Below are positions 34,398 to 41,663 of a DNA stretch of 45,609 nt, one piece after another (within the stretch, counting starts at the first letter, position 1; every line of letters begins with the position of its first letter). Position numbers and translations under genes: made by a program. A model generated the notes under the pieces. The model worked only from the letters and a program-made list of their open reading frames with translations, ran no database searches and was not told the DNA's origin. This DNA comes from Bacillota bacterium (lineage in GTDB: Bacteria; Bacillota; Clostridia; Christensenellales; Aristaeellaceae), in assembly GCA_023416585.1 (NCBI GenBank), contig JAEZHM010000060.1, positions 1 to 45,609 on the forward strand, written 5' to 3'.

Positions 34398-35501
34398 TCA
34401 CACCTCAATCAATTCGTAGGCCCGGGTGCCCAGGCCCAGCTTTTCGCTGTGGGCTAATTGGGTGACCCAGTTGGTATCCGGATGGTTGTTTCTAAAATGG
34501 TCGTCGCTGATATGCGGAACTTCCGACAGCTTACTGCCAGGCAGCGGTGAAAGCTTCAAACAGGCGTCCACGCAGGCCTGGTCGATGGCCACGGGATCAA
34601 AGGAGGCAAACATACCCACATCCGGCAAGATGGGCGCATCGTTGTAATCATGGCAGTCACAAACGGGCGAGATGTCCATCACCAGGCTCACGTGGAAGTG
34701 GGGCCGGCCCTTAAGAACCGCCAGGGAGTACTCCGCGATCTTCATGTTCAGGATATCGTTGTGCTGGTCGCCTGTGGGATGGATGGCATCCTCGGGGCAG
34801 GCGCCTATGCAGCGGCCGCAGCCCACGCACTTGTCCCAGTTGATGCGCGCCTTCTTGTTGGGGAAGGTGATGGCGTCATGAGCACATTCCTTTCGGCACT
34901 TGCCGCAGTGTACGCAAAGATCCTCATCCACCTCCGGCTTGCCGGAATTATGCATTTCCATTTTGCCGGCCCTGGAGCCGCAGCCCATGCCGATATTTTT
35001 GATAGCCCCGCCAAAGCCCGTGCCCTCATGGCCTTTGAAATGGGTGAGGCTGATAAACACATCCGCATCCATGATCGCACGGCCGATCTTGGCTTCCTTT
35101 ACATAATCGCCCGGGATATTCACCAGTGCCTCGTCCGTGCCCTTCAGCCCGTCGCCGATAATGACATGGCAGCCGGTGGAGAAGGGGGAGAACCCGTTTT
35201 CATAAGCGGCATCCATATGGTCCAGCGCGTTTTTCCTTCTGCCTACATAAAGCGTGTTGCAGTCGGTCAAAAAGGGCATACCACCGTTTTTACGCACCAG
35301 ATCCACCAGCACCTTGGCATAGTTCGGCCTAACGAAGGAAAGGTTACCCGGCTCCCCGAAATGCAGCTTGATGGCTGCAAACTTTTTGTTAAAGTCGATG
35401 CTCTCGATGCCCGCTTTCTTAACAAGGCGAAGAAGCTTATCTAATAGATTGCGGCCATCTGTGACGCGCAGGTTTGTAAAGTATACTTTCGACGGTTCCA
35501 T
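34398..35501 (-). CDS. DUF362 family 4Fe-4S protein
   Basis: This is a 367-aa protein starting at MEPSKVYFTNLRV, preceded by GGGGAGG six bases upstream. It is a DUF362 domain with two 4Fe-4S ferredoxin motifs: CVHCGKCRKEC (Cys196, 199, 202, 206) and CVGCGRCIGAC (Cys225, 228, 231, 235). Members are annotated as uncharacterised iron-sulfur proteins; the role is unknown and probably involves electron transfer. It is the first gene of an operon with uvrA. That pairing with a DNA-repair gene is worth noting, but may be read-through of convenience. Confidence 0.88.
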   Translation of the reverse strand: MEPSKVYFTNLRVTDGRNLLDKLLRLVKKAGIESIDFNKKFAAIKLHFGEPGNLSFVRPNYAKVLVDLVRKNGGMPFLTDCNTLYVGRRKNALDHMDAAYENGFSPFSTGCHVIIGDGLKGTDEALVNIPGDYVKEAKIGRAIMDADVFISLTHFKGHEGTGFGGAIKNIGMGCGSRAGKMEMHNSGKPEVDEDLCVHCGKCRKECAHDAITFPNKKARINWDKCVGCGRCIGACPEDAIHPTGDQHNDILNMKIAEYSLAVLKGRPHFHVSLVMDISPVCDCHDYNDAPILPDVGMFASFDPVAIDQACVDACLKLSPLPGSKLSEVPHISDDHFRNNHPDTNWVTQLAHSEKLGLGTRAYELIEV

Positions 35502-35531
35502 GCTGATCCTCCCCAAAATTCATACCAGCAT

Positions 35532-35560
35532 AGTTTAGCACAGCGAACGTTCTTTCGCAA
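35532..35560 (-). promoter_or_regulatory. Promoter of the DUF362-uvrA operon with internal palindrome
   Basis: On the minus strand, TTGCGA (35555-35560), a 17-base spacer and TAAACT (35532-35537). The spacer contains the palindrome GAACGTTC (35545-35552). The half-sites GAAC and GTTC are those of the LexA box, but the usual four bases between them are missing, so the binding protein is uncertain. Confidence 0.6.
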
Positions 35561-35626
35561 TGTGCGGGATGGGAATTTCGATAACTGCACACCAAAGGTG
35601 ACTGCCTTCCCTGCATCAGCTTTTCA

Positions 35627-35655
35627 CACAGGCCCCAAGTCGTATACATAATCTG
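35627..35655 (+). promoter_or_regulatory. Sigma-K-like promoter of the collagen-like gene
   Basis: CACAG (AC at 35628-35629), a 17-base gap and CATAATCTG (35647-35655) match the sigma-K pattern of -35 AC and -10 CATAnnnTA in all but the last base. The ribosome binding site follows about 20 bases later. The next gene has the same arrangement at 37274-37302. Confidence 0.5.
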
Positions 35656-35689
35656 AAAACGGCTCCCATTTTTTTTAGGAGGAATCCGT

Positions 35690-37105
35690 ATGTACGGTTC
35701 AAATAGATATCCACCCCGTCAGCCCCCTTATCAGGCCCCTTATCAGCCCCCTTATCAGGCCCCGTACTTGCCTCCCTTAAGGCCGGGCCCCGGCCAGCCA
35801 CCCTTCTGGCCGGACCCAAGTCAAATCCCCCACAGACATCTCCCCCGTCCACCTTTCGATGCGATCCCCCATGAAGAAATTTGCCGGGAATGTGACGAAT
35901 GCTGTGATGACCATGACCCCTGCCATGACCACGACCGAGAAGGCCCGACCGGGCCTACAGGGCCAACCGGACCAACCGGACCAACCGGACCAACAGGACC
36001 TGCTGGAAGCGTTGAGATTACAAACCTTGTAAACGGAAACAACACGGGTGCCGTGCGTGGCATCAACACTCGCAGCGATTATGTGATGGGTGTGAACGCC
36101 ATGGCTGTCGGTACCTCCACTCTGGCATCCGGTGAGGCCGCCTTTGCGGAAGGCAGCCAAACGCAGGCCACTGGTAATTTTGCCCATGCGGAGGGCAGGC
36201 TGACGGTAGCCTCCGGCCCTTCCTCCCACGCGGAAGGCATCGAAACAGCAGCCTCGGGCTTTGGTTCCCATGCCGAGGGCGATGAAACGAACGCCGTTGG
36301 CGACTTTTCTCACGCAGAGGGACTGGGTACCCGTGCCACCGGGATTGCTTCTCATGCGGAGGGTATTCTAACTACGGCATCAGGTAATTTTTCACATGCT
36401 GAGGGAACAGGCACCTCAACCAACAATTTCTTCGGCGCGCACATCATGGGCAGTTTCGGCAGCGCTGAGGCACCGTACTCCTGGTTCCTGGCCAATGGCA
36501 CGAGTGAACTGAATACCGGCCTTGCGGCCAAGATCCTGCACACCGGTGACGCGTTTATCGATCACGCCTGGAATGGCGGCGGCGCGGACTATGCTGAGCT
36601 TTATGAAACGGAATCCGGCCAGCCTATTGAGCCGGGCTATTTTGTTACTTTTGCCGGGGCCAGCGACAAGATACGAATCGCACAATTATCCGACGGGTAT
36701 ATCCTGGGCATCGTCAGTGCCTCGCCCGGCTTTGTAGCCGGCACTGGGGAGCTGCGCTGGAAGAACAAATATAAAACCGATAAGTGGGGCCGTATCTTAA
36801 ACGAAGATGTGCCTGTTCCTGAGGTAAAAGACAAGGATGGCAAAGTGATTGTCCCAGCCCATACGGAATCCAGGCCCGCATTGAACCCTGTCTATGATCC
36901 CAAAAGGGCTTATGTGCCCCGGGCTATCCGGCCCGAATGGGTCAAGGTGGGCTTGCTGGGAGCGATTTTGGTCAGGACTGACGGAACGCTTACTGCAGGC
37001 GGCTATTGCAATGTAGGCGTAAACGGAGTTGCAACCGCCGCCCACACAGGTTATCGTGTCCTTAAACGTATAGACACCGACCAAGCTCTCATACTGTTTA
37101 AATGA
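35690..37105 (+). CDS. Collagen-like protein with YadA-type repeats and Peptidase_G2 domain
   Basis: This 471-aa protein has no signal peptide. In order it has a Pro/Tyr-rich head with PPYQAPYQ repeats (1-58), a Cys/His/Asp-rich patch (CRECDECCDDHDPCHDHD, 65-82), a collagen-like stretch of six GPT triplets (85-102), 14-residue repeats built on SHAEG (about 134-245) like YadA/Hep_Hag head coils, and a C-terminal Peptidase_G2-like domain with NGGGADYAELYE near 295-306. In phage fibres Peptidase_G2 is an autocleaving intramolecular chaperone for trimers. Collagen plus no signal plus a sigma-K-like promoter suggests a trimeric filament on the spore surface, made in the mother cell. AGGAGG precedes the ATG. 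Confidence 0.85.
   Translation: MYGSNRYPPRQPPYQAPYQPPYQAPYLPPLRPGPGQPPFWPDPSQIPHRHLPRPPFDAIPHEEICRECDECCDDHDPCHDHDREGPTGPTGPTGPTGPTGPTGPAGSVEITNLVNGNNTGAVRGINTRSDYVMGVNAMAVGTSTLASGEAAFAEGSQTQATGNFAHAEGRLTVASGPSSHAEGIETAASGFGSHAEGDETNAVGDFSHAEGLGTRATGIASHAEGILTTASGNFSHAEGTGTSTNNFFGAHIMGSFGSAEAPYSWFLANGTSELNTGLAAKILHTGDAFIDHAWNGGGADYAELYETESGQPIEPGYFVTFAGASDKIRIAQLSDGYILGIVSASPGFVAGTGELRWKNKYKTDKWGRILNEDVPVPEVKDKDGKVIVPAHTESRPALNPVYDPKRAYVPRAIRPEWVKVGLLGAILVRTDGTLTAGGYCNVGVNGVATAAHTGYRVLKRIDTDQALILFK
35942..36007 (+). repeat. Collagen-like Gly-Pro-Thr triplet repeat
   Basis: Six 9-base units coding Gly-Pro-Thr are followed by Gly-Pro-Ala-Gly. Four consecutive units are almost identical in DNA (GGACCAACC), which favours slippage and length variation. 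Confidence 0.85.
36089..36424 (+). repeat. 42-base protein-coding repeats (SHAEG units)
   Basis: About seven repeats of 14 residues follow the pattern A-x-G-x-x-S-H-A-E-G-x-x-T. The protein pattern is well kept while the DNA has diverged, so they are old repeats under selection for structure. Confidence 0.8.
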
Positions 37106-37273
37106 ATACAGCCGGGAAAACGAATTCGTTTTCCCGGCATTACATTTTTTGTTGATGCCTCTACTAAACTTTCCTGAATTGTATATCTTTTGGCCGGCAC
37201 CGGTCTATTTTGGCAGGCTGATGAAAACCGGAAATACATTATTACGGCCATGTGTATGTTTGATAAGCTTCCT

Positions 37274-37302
37274 CACAGCCACTTATCCCCTTACATATAT
37301 TG
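37274..37302 (+). promoter_or_regulatory. Sigma-K-like promoter of the Cys/Pro-rich gene
   Basis: CACAG (AC at 37275-37276), a 17-base gap and CATATATTG (37294-37302). The spacing and both boxes are the same as at 35627-35655. Confidence 0.48.
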
Positions 37303-37339
37303 CAAGAGGTACCCTATTTTTACGTTGGAGGAATTCACT

Positions 37340-38179
37340 GTGGCTGCTAATGATAGATACCCTTCACCATACCCATGTTATCCACCCCGGAGCGAGCCCG
37401 GCTCCGACCCGTGGGAGGAATACCGCAAGACTTTCTGCAAGGTATATTGCACCGAGTCGCATGAAAATCCGTACAAAGAATACGAAAACAACTCCATTTT
37501 CGGACCCCGTGGGGAACCCGGACGGGAGTCTCCCCAGGAGTCCAACTTGGCAATCGGCCAGAATATGGATCAGGAACTTAGGCGGGAAACGCCTCAGGAA
37601 CCTCTTAAGCAAAATGGCTGGGCATATAGCCAACAGACCGGCTGGGTATACAACCAAAATGACTGGGCAGCCTCTCAGCAGAGCGGTCAGGCAGCGGCCT
37701 GGCAAAACGCCTGGGCAGCGTGGGCAGCCGGTCAGCAGAACGATCAGGCAGTTGCACAGCAGAATGGCTGGGCTGCGCAAAGACATGACTCAAATGATAT
37801 GATGGGAAAAAGGCATGGCGGCTTCGATAAAGGATGTTACAAACCCTGCCCCAAGCCCGAACCACCGTGCCCCAAGCCCGAACCACCGTGTCCCAAGCCC
37901 GAACCGCCATGCTGCAAGCATGAACATCCGTGCTGCAAGCCCGAACCGCCGTGCTGCAAGCCCGAACCACCGTGCTGCAAGCATGAACATCCGCGCTGCA
38001 AACCCGAACCCCCCTGCCCTCCTGAGAACCCGTGCCCTAAACCCCACAAGAACCGCTGCCCCAAACCCCGCCCCTGCCCAAAGCCCCCGGAATGCCCCAA
38101 ACCCCCTGAGAAAGTCTGTCCTTTACTTCGCAGAGATCCCTGCAAGAAACATCGCTATTTCGGCCACTTTTGGGATTAA
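37340..38179 (+). CDS. Cys/Pro-rich, Trp/Gln-rich coat-like repeat protein
   Basis: This is a 279-aa protein from the GTG at 37340, which has TGGAGGA seven bases upstream. A longer frame from 37190 runs through the promoter. It has no signal peptide. The middle (about residues 90-152) is rich in Trp, Gln, Ala and Asn, with NGWAYSQQTGWVYNQNDWAA. Residues 170-225 are eight 7-residue units of the form C-P/C-K-P/H-E-P/H-P, followed by more Cys-Pro-Lys elements and a basic tail ending HRYFGHFWD. With 25 or so cysteines it could form disulfide-crosslinked layers, as some spore coat proteins do. The pairing with the collagen-like gene supports a spore or surface role, but no family was recognised. 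Confidence 0.75.
   Translation: MAANDRYPSPYPCYPPRSEPGSDPWEEYRKTFCKVYCTESHENPYKEYENNSIFGPRGEPGRESPQESNLAIGQNMDQELRRETPQEPLKQNGWAYSQQTGWVYNQNDWAASQQSGQAAAWQNAWAAWAAGQQNDQAVAQQNGWAAQRHDSNDMMGKRHGGFDKGCYKPCPKPEPPCPKPEPPCPKPEPPCCKHEHPCCKPEPPCCKPEPPCCKHEHPRCKPEPPCPPENPCPKPHKNRCPKPRPCPKPPECPKPPEKVCPLLRRDPCKKHRYFGHFWD
37847..38014 (+). repeat. 21-base tandem repeat (Cys-Pro-Lys-Pro-Glu-Pro-Pro)
   Basis: Eight in-frame 21-base units code for heptapeptides. Three begin CPKPEPP, two CCKHEHP, two CCKPEPP and one RCKPEPP. Near-identical DNA units suggest recent expansion. Confidence 0.9.
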
Positions 38180-38220
38180 TGGTACTTCTTCTGTATGCAA
38201 TAATTGCAAGGAAAATAAGC

Positions 38221-38244
38221 GGGAGGGGACGCGTATCCCCTCCC
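38221..38244. terminator. Hairpin after the Cys/Pro-rich gene
   Basis: GGGAGGGGA and TCCCCTCCC form a 9-bp stem with a 6-base loop. No T tract follows on the plus strand, so termination strength is uncertain. Confidence 0.5.
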
Positions 38245-38327
38245 AATAAGCCGCCGGCCAAGGCAGCACCTTTTTGCATTTTGCGTTATAGATCACGGCA
38301 CTGGCATATTAAGCTACCCCGTTTGTG

Positions 38328-38357
38328 TTTGCATATATATGTTATAGATGTTATAAT
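38328..38357 (+). promoter_or_regulatory. Promoter of the small DUF2007-like gene
   Basis: TTTGCA (38328-38333), an 18-base spacer and TATAAT (38352-38357). Confidence 0.6.
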
Positions 38358-38406
38358 ATGGATAAGGAAAACGGCGTAATACTTTTCACATAAAGGAGTA
38401 AACAAT

Positions 38407-38667
38407 ATGATTACGCTCTTCAACCGAAAGAAAATCTTAACCAGCTCGTCTATCGAGGACCTGGGCCGGTTCAAAATGATCCTTTCTCAAAACAAGATCC
38501 CCTTTATAGTCAGAACCATCCGCGCTCGAGGCTCCATCGGAACAGCGTTGGATTCCCGTTCCTATCAGCAATTCAATTTGGCCTATACAGATGCGAAAAC
38601 GGCCTCTTTTGTCTACTATATATATGTACACCGCCGTGATGCCGGCCGTGCGCATGTTCTTGTCTGA
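38407..38667 (+). CDS. Small DUF2007-like protein
   Basis: This 86-aa protein has the pattern SSSIEDLGRFKMILSQNKIP, then YYIYVHRRDAGRAHVLV, which is similar to DUF2007 putative signal-transducing domains and to the C-terminal part of the protein encoded at 18085-18399. It has no zinc ribbon. AAAGGAG precedes the ATG. It has its own promoter. Function unknown. Confidence 0.7.
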   Translation: MITLFNRKKILTSSSIEDLGRFKMILSQNKIPFIVRTIRARGSIGTALDSRSYQQFNLAYTDAKTASFVYYIYVHRRDAGRAHVLV

Positions 38668-38737
38668 CTGAACTGTGTTTATGTAGACGCGAGAAATGCA
38701 AAAAAGCAAAGCAGATTTGAAAAGAGGGGATTGGATC

Positions 38738-39265
38738 ATGGGCCTTACAATCATTTATTATTCCCTTACGGGCAACAACAAAGCATTGGCAATCTCCGTT
38801 GCAAGAGAGTTTTCTGCGGAGCTTGTTGAGATCATGGAAGAAAAATCAAGGAAAACGGGCAAAATCCTATTGGACGTGATTTTTAACCGCACTCCCAAAG
38901 TGAATCCTTCTCCCGCCGTACTTGAAAAAAGCGGGAGCATTCTTTTTATTGCTCCCGTATGGATGGGCAAGGCGGCCTCGCCTCTTCGCTCTTACCTGAA
39001 ATATCTGAAAAAGCATCCGCGGTCTTATGCGTTTGCTTCCATCAGCGGCGGTGCCCTGAACACGAATCCTAAGCTCCAGAAAGATCTTGCAAAATGGGTT
39101 GGTGCAAAACCGTCCGCATTTGCCGATTTGCATATAGCGGATTTTCTTCCTCAAAACCCAAAGCCGACGATGAAAGATACAAGCGCTTACCATTTGGGCA
39201 GCGCGGAAGCGGAAAAGCTGGCATCCTCCGTTGCCGCCGCCTTAAGAAAAGCAAAGCTTGAGTAA
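38738..39265 (+). CDS. Flavodoxin-like protein
   Basis: This is a 175-aa protein from the ATG at 38738, which has GAGGGGAT upstream. An ATG at 38696 would add 14 polar residues. The FMN phosphate loop SLTGNN is at residues 9-14 after the first beta strand GLTIIYY. SILFIAPVWMGKAASPLRSY is the second flavin-contact region. It is a single-domain flavodoxin, probably an electron carrier or NAD(P)H-dependent reductase. A bidirectional terminator follows. Confidence 0.85.
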   Translation: MGLTIIYYSLTGNNKALAISVAREFSAELVEIMEEKSRKTGKILLDVIFNRTPKVNPSPAVLEKSGSILFIAPVWMGKAASPLRSYLKYLKKHPRSYAFASISGGALNTNPKLQKDLAKWVGAKPSAFADLHIADFLPQNPKPTMKDTSAYHLGSAEAEKLASSVAAALRKAKLE

Positions 39266-39285
39266 AAGCGCGACTGAAAAAAGAT

Positions 39286-39322
39286 CAGGCAGATATCCTT
39301 TGCCGGGATATCTGCCTGCTTG
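39286..39322. terminator. Bidirectional terminator between flavodoxin and mscL
   Basis: CAGGCAGATATCC and GGATATCTGCCTG form a perfect 13-bp stem with a 7-base loop. On the minus strand it is followed by ATCTTTTTTC, which makes it a strong terminator for mscL. On the plus strand only CTTG follows. Confidence 0.82.
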
Positions 39323-39382
39323 TGCTATGGGAGCAATTCATTCAATGAAAAAGATCGTGCAGGAAAGGCAGCATAGGTGGAT

Positions 39383-39808
39383 TTATAGCTCGCTTGTGCA
39401 GTGGGGGCAGCGGGTGGCTTCCTCGTGCACAGGCTGCTTGCAATAGCGGCACAGCCGGGCGGCGGGGGCAGGCTTTGCCTCCTCCTTCTTTTTGAAGGAC
39501 AGCTTGGCAATGAGCTTTACAAACAGGAATATGCTCAACGCGATCAGAAGAAAATCGATGACGGATTGCAGGAACATGCCGTAATTCAGCGTGCCTGTGC
39601 CTGCTTCGGTTGCTTTGCCATCCAAAGCTATAAATGCTCCTGCTAGATTGACGTTCCCTGTGATCAGCCCGATCAACGGCATGATGATATCATTAACCAA
39701 AGATGTGACGATTTTCCCGAAAGCCCCGCCGATGATGACGCCCACCGCCAGGTCCAGTACGTTGCCCTTCATGGCGAAAGCCTTGAAGTCCTTGAAAAAT
39801 TGCTTCAT
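39383..39808 (-). CDS. mscL: Large-conductance mechanosensitive channel with zinc-ribbon tail
   Basis: This 141-aa protein has the MscL start KDFKAFAMKGNVLDLAVGVI IGGAFGKIV, forming TM1, and a second helix near residues 75-95. The usual helical C-terminal bundle is replaced by a zinc ribbon with Cys120, Cys123, Cys134 and Cys137. The channel opens under hypo-osmotic shock to release solutes. GGAGG precedes the ATG. The zinc ribbon may shape the cytoplasmic end or sense metal or redox state; this is inference. Confidence 0.93.
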   Translation of the reverse strand: MKQFFKDFKAFAMKGNVLDLAVGVIIGGAFGKIVTSLVNDIIMPLIGLITGNVNLAGAFIALDGKATEAGTGTLNYGMFLQSVIDFLLIALSIFLFVKLIAKLSFKKKEEAKPAPAARLCRYCKQPVHEEATRCPHCTSEL

Positions 39809-39854
39809 GAAATGTACCTCCTTGTACTTTTGTGTATTCTATTTTTCTCTGTGG

Positions 39855-40652
39855 TCATCCTGCAAGAAAAATACCCTTTAGAAAGTCTTCCAAATCATTG
39901 GGCAATTTCAGGCGCCGGTAGACTTCCCGCTTCAATTCCTCGCTCTTGCGGCCGGGAAAGAACCTGGCGGCCATGTTTTCCACGCAGCCGCGCCAGAATA
40001 CCTTGCCATGAACATACCTGCGCAGCAGCGTTTGCTGGCTTGCGCCTTTTAGATGCTGAAAATGTTCTTCCATCCTTTGTTGCACATTTTCAGTGCTCAA
40101 AAGATGCTGCCAGTTTGCTAAAATATCCCGCATCTCCCCTTCGTCAAGCGGAGGATAGCGCAGAAGCGACCTGTTGAAACCGGCCTGCAAAAGCTCTTCA
40201 TACAGGGGCTGTGCGGCACGCCAAAGACAGCCGTGGCGCACGGCCTGGGGTATCTCCCTCACAATCTGCGGTGTAAGTTCCGCAAACCCCGGAACCGCCT
40301 GCGCAAGCTCTTCGGGGCAGATCAGGTAGTTTTCAATGCAGAACCTGGGCAGGATATGCAGGCCCTTAAACATGCGCTCCATGTTTGCACTTTCTTTTTC
40401 ATTCCATGCATCCCTGTCCACCATGGCATGCAGGCCGGGCCGTTCCTTCAAAAGGCGCAGCACTGCATCCTTTCCCCCGGCCGGGGCGATCACCCAATCG
40501 GCGAATATGTTTTCATCCTGAAGCGGGGGCTTGTCGAGCATCAATGTCAAAAAGGCCACATCCCCCGTGCCTTCCACCAGCAGTACGCGCTTGTTGGGCG
40601 TGGCCGCCGCTTCCTTCAATACAATGTCATAAGGCCTGTCACTTAATGCCAT
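39855..40652 (-). CDS. DUF4435-like TOPRIM protein (AriB-like)
   Basis: This 265-aa protein has a TOPRIM core: VLLVEGTGDVAFL with Glu27, and HAMVDRDAW with Asp79 and Asp81, the acidic residues that bind metal in OLD/TOPRIM nucleases. HILPRFCIENYLICPEELAQ follows, as in DUF4435 proteins. The C-terminal half is helical and not recognised. It overlaps the upstream ATPase gene by 14 bases. A DUF4435 TOPRIM encoded after an ABC-type ATPase is the arrangement of the PARIS defence system (AriA-AriB). The protein may be a nuclease held inactive by its partner. The family call is from motifs only. Confidence 0.75.
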   Translation of the reverse strand: MALSDRPYDIVLKEAAATPNKRVLLVEGTGDVAFLTLMLDKPPLQDENIFADWVIAPAGGKDAVLRLLKERPGLHAMVDRDAWNEKESANMERMFKGLHILPRFCIENYLICPEELAQAVPGFAELTPQIVREIPQAVRHGCLWRAAQPLYEELLQAGFNRSLLRYPPLDEGEMRDILANWQHLLSTENVQQRMEEHFQHLKGASQQTLLRRYVHGKVFWRGCVENMAARFFPGRKSEELKREVYRRLKLPNDLEDFLKGIFLAG

Positions 40653-41529
40653 GGCCTACCTCCAGCTCAACCGTAAGCCCAACTTCCCCATACCGCTGCC
40701 AGATGGCCGGGTTGTGGGACACCAGAAGCATTTGCCCTCCCGCCTTGCGGCAAAAGCCCTCCATGGTGGATAAAAGTCCGATCACCTGGCTGGGATGCAG
40801 GTGCACGGCTGGCTCGTCCAAAAGCAGCACACCGCCGGGTTTTAGGCAGCAGGCGGCGCAAAAGCACAGTACGGCCATGTGCCTTTCGCCCATGGACAAT
40901 TGGTGGGGGCCGTGGCGCTCATCGCCCTTAAGTTCCACCTGCACTTCGCCGCTTTTATCGATCACCAGTTTTTTATCCACCAGCAGGCGGTTGATGGCTT
41001 TCAGCACGTCCGTGGCGCAAGGGCGGTTTTCCTGATTCAAGCGGGACAGGGCCTGCGGCCAATCATCTTTCACATCATCATCGGTCAGGAACCAGGCGTT
41101 TTCAAAGTCCTTCTCCTGCTGGGCAAAATGAAAATCCGCGTCCAGTAGGATCATATTTGGCATATCCCCTGATGCCGCTCCGCGAAGCGCATCAGGCGCA
41201 CCTCTATCTGTAAAAAGAGGCTTTGCGCCAGGATGTCGTTTTGTGGTTTCTTCCCGGAAGCATGGGTCGGATGACCAGCCAACCAGCACATCCCCGCCCG
41301 GCAGACCAATTAAGTGCATGGCCAGATCGCCCTCGGGAAGATCTTCATTATCCTTTGGCAATTCGCCCATCAGGCACCACAGGAAAGCCATGGCCCATAA
41401 AGCTGTGCTTTTCCCGCTGCCGCTGATGCCGGTGAGCAGAACCCGGTCATCGTCTGTATGCAGGCAGAATAGCTCCTTACGCCTCAAAAAGGGTCCTATA
41501 TCCTTTAAGTACACATCCGTTATGCGCAT
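40639..41529 (-). CDS. ABC-type AAA ATPase (AriA/OLD-like)
   Basis: This is a 296-aa protein from the ATG at 41529, which has GGAGG seven bases upstream. It has Walker A GISGSGKS at residues 34-41, an ABC-like signature LSMGER at 211-216, Walker B GVLLLDEPAVHLHP at 233-246, and switch histidine His272 in LLVSHNP. This SMC/Rad50-like layout, with only about 170 residues between Walker A and the signature and no long coiled coil, is that of AAA_15/AAA_21 ATPases. It ends inside the start of the DUF4435 gene, so the two are coupled. Own promoter at 41552-41580. It is shorter than I would expect for PARIS AriA. A housekeeping role cannot be excluded. Confidence 0.78.
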   Translation of the reverse strand: MRITDVYLKDIGPFLRRKELFCLHTDDDRVLLTGISGSGKSTALWAMAFLWCLMGELPKDNEDLPEGDLAMHLIGLPGGDVLVGWSSDPCFREETTKRHPGAKPLFTDRGAPDALRGAASGDMPNMILLDADFHFAQQEKDFENAWFLTDDDVKDDWPQALSRLNQENRPCATDVLKAINRLLVDKKLVIDKSGEVQVELKGDERHGPHQLSMGERHMAVLCFCAACCLKPGGVLLLDEPAVHLHPSQVIGLLSTMEGFCRKAGGQMLLVSHNPAIWQRYGEVGLTVELEVGHGIK

Positions 41530-41551
41530 GGCGTCGCCTCCGTTCGGATTC

Positions 41552-41580
41552 ATTATACATTTTCGCCAAGTGAAAGACAA
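41552..41580 (-). promoter_or_regulatory. Promoter of the ATPase-DUF4435 pair
   Basis: On the minus strand, TTGTCT (41575-41580), a 17-base spacer and a perfect TATAAT (41552-41557). The -35 is 15 bases from that of the divergent promoter at 41596. Confidence 0.78.
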
Positions 41581-41595
41581 CCCGGGTTTCCTGCC

Positions 41596-41624
41596 TTGTA
41601 AAGGCGGTGTGTCTACGGTATAAT
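41596..41624 (+). promoter_or_regulatory. Promoter of the DUF6483-ABC-F operon
   Basis: TTGTAA (41596-41601), a 17-base spacer and a perfect TATAAT (41619-41624). Confidence 0.8.
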
Positions 41625-41663
41625 ATTTCCTGCAATGAACCCTTGTTGAAAGGAGCCAGGTAT

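Noticed and set aside
35545..35552. Standard LexA (SOS) box before DUF362-uvrA
   Set aside because: The half-sites GAAC and GTTC touch each other without the four-base gap of the Firmicute LexA box. Kept only as an unassigned palindrome.
37847..38014. Possible CRISPR-like array
   Set aside because: The 21-base units are contiguous, with no unique spacers, and stay in frame. They code for a heptapeptide repeat.
37837..38145. Minus-strand frame coding Gly/Leu/Gln/His/Cys repeats
   Set aside because: The repeats are simply the antisense of the 21-base Cys-Pro repeat. The plus-strand frame has a ribosome binding site and a promoter candidate.
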